NCBI GenBank assembly: GCA_010645155.1
Contig: CM021317.1
Span: forward strand, 5,469,123-5,533,122
DNA length: 64,000 nucleotides
From: Tigriopus japonicus
Taxonomy: Eukaryota; Arthropoda; Copepoda; Harpacticoida; Harpacticidae
Direction of reading: 5' to 3'
The translations under genes were made by a program, and so were the position numbers. The notes under the pieces were generated by a model that was not told where the DNA came from, searched no databases, and was given only the letters and a program-made list of their open reading frames with translations. Positions 59,460-64,000 of the stretch are shown here, piece after piece (position 1 is the first letter of the stretch; each line of letters begins with the position of its first letter).

Positions 59460-61826
59460 TTTGCGGCGTGCTTTAGCTTAATTCTTCAAATTTGCTCCGC
59501 AACGCCCCCAAATTCTTGGTTTGTTTAAACACCAAGTGGATTTGTAGGTGTCATTCATCGGGAGGTCGTCAAGGATTTGCACAAAGCCCTCTAATAACGA
59601 TTTAATAGCTGGTTTTGGGGGTTGTGGCTGTTGGGATAGACCGTTTGCATCTGAAGCCGTTTAATTACTCTGGGAATATTTGATGGATGGGGAGAGAGAC
59701 ATAGCCAGCATCAGTTGGAGATTGGATGGCCTAGTCGATCGCTCGCTATCTCCACCCGATTACCATTGTAGCGGAATGGTTGAAAAATTGATACTACCCA
59801 GTACCCAGAGTCCTAGACAGACACGTGAAGAACTGGGGAGATGAAAAATGAGCAAGCTTTGGCAGATCCTGACGGGAGGTGGTGTCTTCGTAGACATCTT
59901 AGAGAGCATCCAGATGATCATGCGATCATCTTTAAGCAATTACAGGTCGTGAGGATACACTCGAGGTTAAGTAGCCAATGGCAATATTTGACAATCACAT
60001 ATATTTCTTTCTTGACAACAAACACTGCTGCCAGATTGTTCTTGAATTTTGTTGTCAACGAATTGTCAAATGTATTTTAGGTTCTCTCAATCAAAAGCTA
60101 AAAGCAACTTAGGTAGTTGAATTTAAGCTACTCTGTCGAGCAATGAAAACCATAAGATACAGTAGGAAATGATTTGAAGATTAAATCATGCGAAAAAGAT
60201 AACGTTAGACTGTGCTTAAGAGCGCATAACTAATGAGCACGGCCCTTTTATTAAGGGAGCTCAACGATCTCCTAAAGCAAAAGACTTTAGTAACTGTTTG
60301 TATAGAGTGACAGAGAGAATCTGAAAATGGGTTGAATTGAAAGCAAAAATATCTGGTTGTAGATAAAATTACGAGAAAAATAACAAATATCTAGAGAAAT
60401 ATCTGGTGTGCCCATAATTTTTTTTTTGGTTTTTTGGTACAGGAGCAAACATGTTTCAAGGTTTTTGGTGCATGTCTACTTTTGATTTCATTTTGCTTTA
60501 ATAAACCGAAACTTGACCCAAAACTTTTCTCTCTACGAATTATCAATCGATAAAACAGTCTGTAAAACTACATCCAAGCACAGTGAATAAAATCAATATG
60601 ATAGTTACCATTTGGACCAAAAGTATGTTTGATTTAAAGAATCCTAGTAAAAAACGCGGCGCCATATTTTTGGAATTCGGCAAAACCATTAGACCAAAGT
60701 CTCGATTGTGAATCAGATGTTTCCATATTTTGACCGTTATTGACGAGCCCAAAATGCCTCTATTCCCTTAAATGACTGTAATCCAAGTCGTACTTGATCA
60801 GGGTTTGTCAGAATCATTAGTTGTGTCAAATACATCCTTTCACACGTTGATTTTGCAATGGTCGTCGGCAAATCCTTGGAATGCCGTGATCTTGGGTGGT
60901 TTATCATGTGATCGACTCGTAATGGGATCCTTGGCGTATCCGTTGTTGTCTAGCTTTGTTTGGTATCATTGAGGATTCAAATTAAATCATTGGATTCGAT
61001 GGCATGCTTCCTCATCAAGCCTCAAAATGAATCTTCGTCTCGGCTTCTTCTTTCCTAACCACGCCATGATTCGCTGGTATCAAGCGAAAATTTGAATGTA
61101 ATTTACGGCAAAATGATCGTTTTATAATGTGCCAGTCATTCTAATCAGTCTCACGCGATCGAAGGGACGCAGATCTTTACGCTCTCGAGATTCCTTTTTT
61201 TTGGCAAAGTGCCCAATTTAAGACGGTAATTCATAGGATTAAGAACTGGGGTTCATCTCGGCCATCGCTTTGATACAGTTAGTCAGGCCATCCGGATGAA
61301 AGACGTCGAAGATCTATCCTGATTTGGCACCCGTAAGCGCGCATTTTTGCATTCACCGAGCGATGGTCAAAAATCGCTTTTACGCATTGCATTGGTACTG
61401 ATCGCTCTCATGAATCAAGTAGCCCATAAAAACACACAGGTCTACTTTGCTATAACTACTAAGCTATATCTGAGCCGACTCGATCATCGTTGAATAAGAA
61501 CGATGAAGCTTTAGAGCTCGTAACACTAAACCGCATTAACCATGCTTGATTACGGAAATGACGGGGTTCTAAATCACTTTTATTAATTCTGTTCCTTACA
61601 GGTTAGAATCATCTGTCCATCTTCTTCCGACTTGAAACGTTCCAACTAGAATACATAGCGGCTAATGTCTAAGGGCCTAAGGGTCGTGAATTGAAACTAG
61701 TTCAGGTTATAACCTCTTGAAATGATAATGGTTTACAGCAGTGACCATCTGTAGCTGCAGGATGAATGGGCCGATTCAGATGGATTATTATGGTTTCGGT
61801 GCCCTTAGGAAGACACCAGGACATAT

Positions 61827-63264
61827 CTAGAGTGAGAAGACACCCCTTTTGACCATATCCATAAAATTGCCGTAGACCATGGAGTTTAGTTGCGATTGCA
61901 AATCACCACTTTGGCCAGAGGGAACGTCTGTCAAAACCGTCTGTGGCTCCTCTTCCTTCTGAGATAGGTTCTTGTCCATCAAAACTGTTGGCAGGGTCCA
62001 AAGTGACATGACAAACCCCACTAAGGCGTACTTATTGAAATCCACTTTCAATTGGCTGTCAACGGAGTCAAGTTGTTACAAAGAGTCATCTGAGGTGATA
62101 ATACCCCACAAATTAACAAATAGACACTCACCTCAGGGGGTACAAGGTGGGATCATCGCCAAGTTGGCTCAAGAAAGAGGCTAGTTTTGATTGATAAAAG
62201 CTGAGCATGGCATCCAGATGGACTTCACGGAATTCTGGAGTCGTTGATGAGAAGAAGAAATAAGCCAGATCTGTGCATGGTGATGCCCAACGTAGAACAG
62301 CCACATCAACCAAGCACACTTCAACAGCTTTGCCATCATCGTACCTGGACATGAGGGAAACATGTAGATATGTATTACTAAGAGGCTAAAATAGGGCTTG
62401 AGCTTACTTGAACAAGATATTATTGAACCACACATCTCCGTGGTTTAACACGTTGAATTCTGAATCGTCCGGTGTGAATAGGGCAGCTCTTCGAGTGAAG
62501 AGATCTCCATCTTTAGCCATCGATCGTTTCAAGGATTCAGGAAGATCTTGTCCAGGTTTTTGAGCATTCTCCAAAGCTTCAAACCAAGATTTGTACATAA
62601 AATCTCGAAGCGCTACTGTCACATTTTGCATCACCTCTCCAGGATTAGTGCTGAAGAAATCGCGACAATACAACTCCTCTTTCTGAATCATGTTGTTCAA
62701 ATCTCCCGCCATTTTTGTCTTGAAGTAAACATGAGAGACCGCGTGGAATTTGGCCATTTCTTCGAGAACTAGTGTAACGTGATCCATATTCAATCCAAAA
62801 TGACGGGAGGGGCAATCTCGAAATCCATACTGTCCCATGTGTTCCATGACCAACATCGAACTCCTCTGGCAATCCTCCGGATCCACTTCTTCATGATATT
62901 CGGAATACGGGCTTCTCTTGAAGCTAAATCGAATTTTGGCATTCCTTTGGTGCACAAATTCTTCAAAAGCAGGGAGCAGTGTGGAAAAGAATTGAATTTC
63001 TTTCTTTTCCATATGGGATGCACGGGTCACGGGCATCCTTTCTGGGTCACTAGGTGGGAATTTGACCATCCAGTGGTGTTCTTTTGATTGTCCGTCGACA
63101 GTGGCTTGCACATCACATGCTTGAACATGGCCGCAATAGTTTTGGCCTTCAGCGACTCCGTTTTTGACGGTCAAAGACTGGATTTCAATCTTGCCCTTCG
63201 GATAAATCTCCTTCAAGATAGATGACACTTTTTCTTTGTTAAGAATCTTGTGTTCTTTGGCCAT
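61827..63264 (-). CDS. EcKinase / CHK kinase-like protein
   Basis: Three exons: 62408-63264, 62132-62344 and 61827-62055. Introns of 63 and 76 bp with phases 2 and 2 that fit, giving 432 residues, the usual family length. The arthropod EcKinase (CHK kinase-like, DUF1679 relatives) family phosphorylates small molecules such as ecdysteroids and probably xenobiotics. Seen: an N-lobe with WMVKFPP and EKKEIQFFSTLLP, the phrase SSMLVMEHMGQYGF at the hinge, the catalytic loop VLNHGDVWFNNILF (H275, D277, N282) and the metal-binding segment LVDVAVLRWASPCTDLAYF. In the last, the family DFQ is replaced by DVA (Asp299 kept). Substrate unknown. Confidence 0.9.
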
Positions 63265-64000
63265 TTTTAGAGGGTTTTCTCAAGCAGAGCACTGGCGACG
63301 TGAATGGTGACTGAGTTGAATGAATCTCAATGTGTAATTTTCCAGCTACTCAGTGGTTGCTTGTAGATGATCTTGACACGTACTGCATCCAGGTATTGCA
63401 TAATGCCTCGCAATGTACAGTGTGAAGTACAGCATGGTGTGTGTATAAAGTGCACCGACACTTCAGTAGCCCTGATTGTACTTGCAGTGTTATCTCACTT
63501 GGGATGTTTGTCGAGAAACGAATGTCCCCGAGATGGCTAATCACGGCTTTGAAGATCCGAATGAGTAATGCAGAGTGGGTTCATGTGGATTGCATATGCC
63601 CTATTTAGTGCTTTGAGCGTCCCGTGCTTTTTATTATTCATATCCGAGAATAAGCAATGTTTCATGGACTTCCACTCAGCAGGACAGTTACCTTCTTACC
63701 AAACATGCACTGAAGAACGGAAGACATGGTCGATCTTGGTCCGCACTCAGTACTACATATACCTACCTCTTTTTAAAGAGCGTACACCATGTACAGTACT
63801 GTTGCTGTGTATATGTAGTATACTATGGAGGTCCTCTATGGACATGAATGAGGTCTGTCGTGACTTTATGGCCTGACAAGGGGAGGGGGCTTCTTTTTTA
63901 AAAGCATTTCGATGATGCCCCGAATTTTGAGCCTTTCAGGCCAGACTACCAGCTAAAGGAGGACAATAAGGCGAATTCAATTAATCATCGAGCGAGTATT
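63265..64000. other. Flank upstream of the EcKinase gene
   Basis: 736 bp to the window edge, expected to hold the EcKinase promoter. A 102-codon plus-strand ORF (63568-63876) begins with a hydrophobic stretch but has no other support. Confidence 0.4.

Larger units (their letters stand above)
45680..61826. other. Gene-poor, AT-rich region
   Basis: 16 kb with no complete gene recognised. It may hold introns and later exons of the secreted-protein gene. Weak candidates only: a membrane exon (47981-48084, -), an open frame after a tttag acceptor (51147-51347, +), minus-strand ORFs of 72 codons (57659-57877) and 83 codons (59208-59459) that start with ATG but match no family known to me. No tRNA, rRNA or transposase seen. 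Confidence 0.45.

Overview
This window is eukaryotic nuclear DNA, most likely from a crustacean and probably a copepod. The evidence is GT-AG introns, AATAAA signals, animal-only gene families (DDHD1, BRD7/9, EBAG9, WASH, pickpocket-type DEG/ENaC, EcKinase), a (TTAGG)7 array of the arthropod telomere type, and very short introns (57-76 bp) in small genes. The taxon is an inference. Nothing bacterial or viral was recognised.

Layout. From 1 to 23 kb the DNA is gene dense and strands alternate, mostly in tail-to-tail pairs. In order: a partial unrecognised gene (+, to 1935); SART1/Snu66 (-, 2143-5163); a BRD7/9 bromodomain protein (+, 6398-8566); MPDU1 (-, 8773-9549); a BTB-BACK-PHR protein (+, 10611-13578); WASH subunit 1 (-, 13644-15039, broken by a 309-N gap); EBAG9/RCAS1 (+, 15909-16726); PTRHD1 (-, 16843-18758); a small putative mitochondrial membrane protein (-, 18782-19239); and an intronless LRR protein with a C-terminal CaaX box (+, 20460-22955). 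From 24 to 38 kb one five-exon gene, DDHD1-type phospholipase A1 (-, 24352-38024), fills the DNA. Its introns carry a tRNA-like/telomeric-repeat composite and a hAT-type MITE. A DEG/ENaC channel follows (-, 40936-42685). Between 43 and 61.8 kb I find only fragments: a split signal-peptide start (+, 45458-45679), one membrane exon (-, 47981-48084) and weak ORFs. The window ends with a complete EcKinase/CHK-like gene (-, 61827-63264).

Functions. Most genes are housekeeping and not one pathway: splicing (SART1), chromatin (BRD7/9), ER dolichol-sugar use (MPDU1), endosomal actin (WASH), Golgi (EBAG9), and lipid (DDHD1). The most unusual arrangement is the PTRHD1 locus. A 106-residue putative mitochondrial protein ends 23 bp upstream of the PTRHD1 ATG on the same strand, and that spacer looks like a splice acceptor ending in AG directly before the ATG. 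This is what a two-gene operon resolved by spliced-leader trans-splicing would look like. I joined exons by reading GT/AG sites and checking phase; no transcript data were available.
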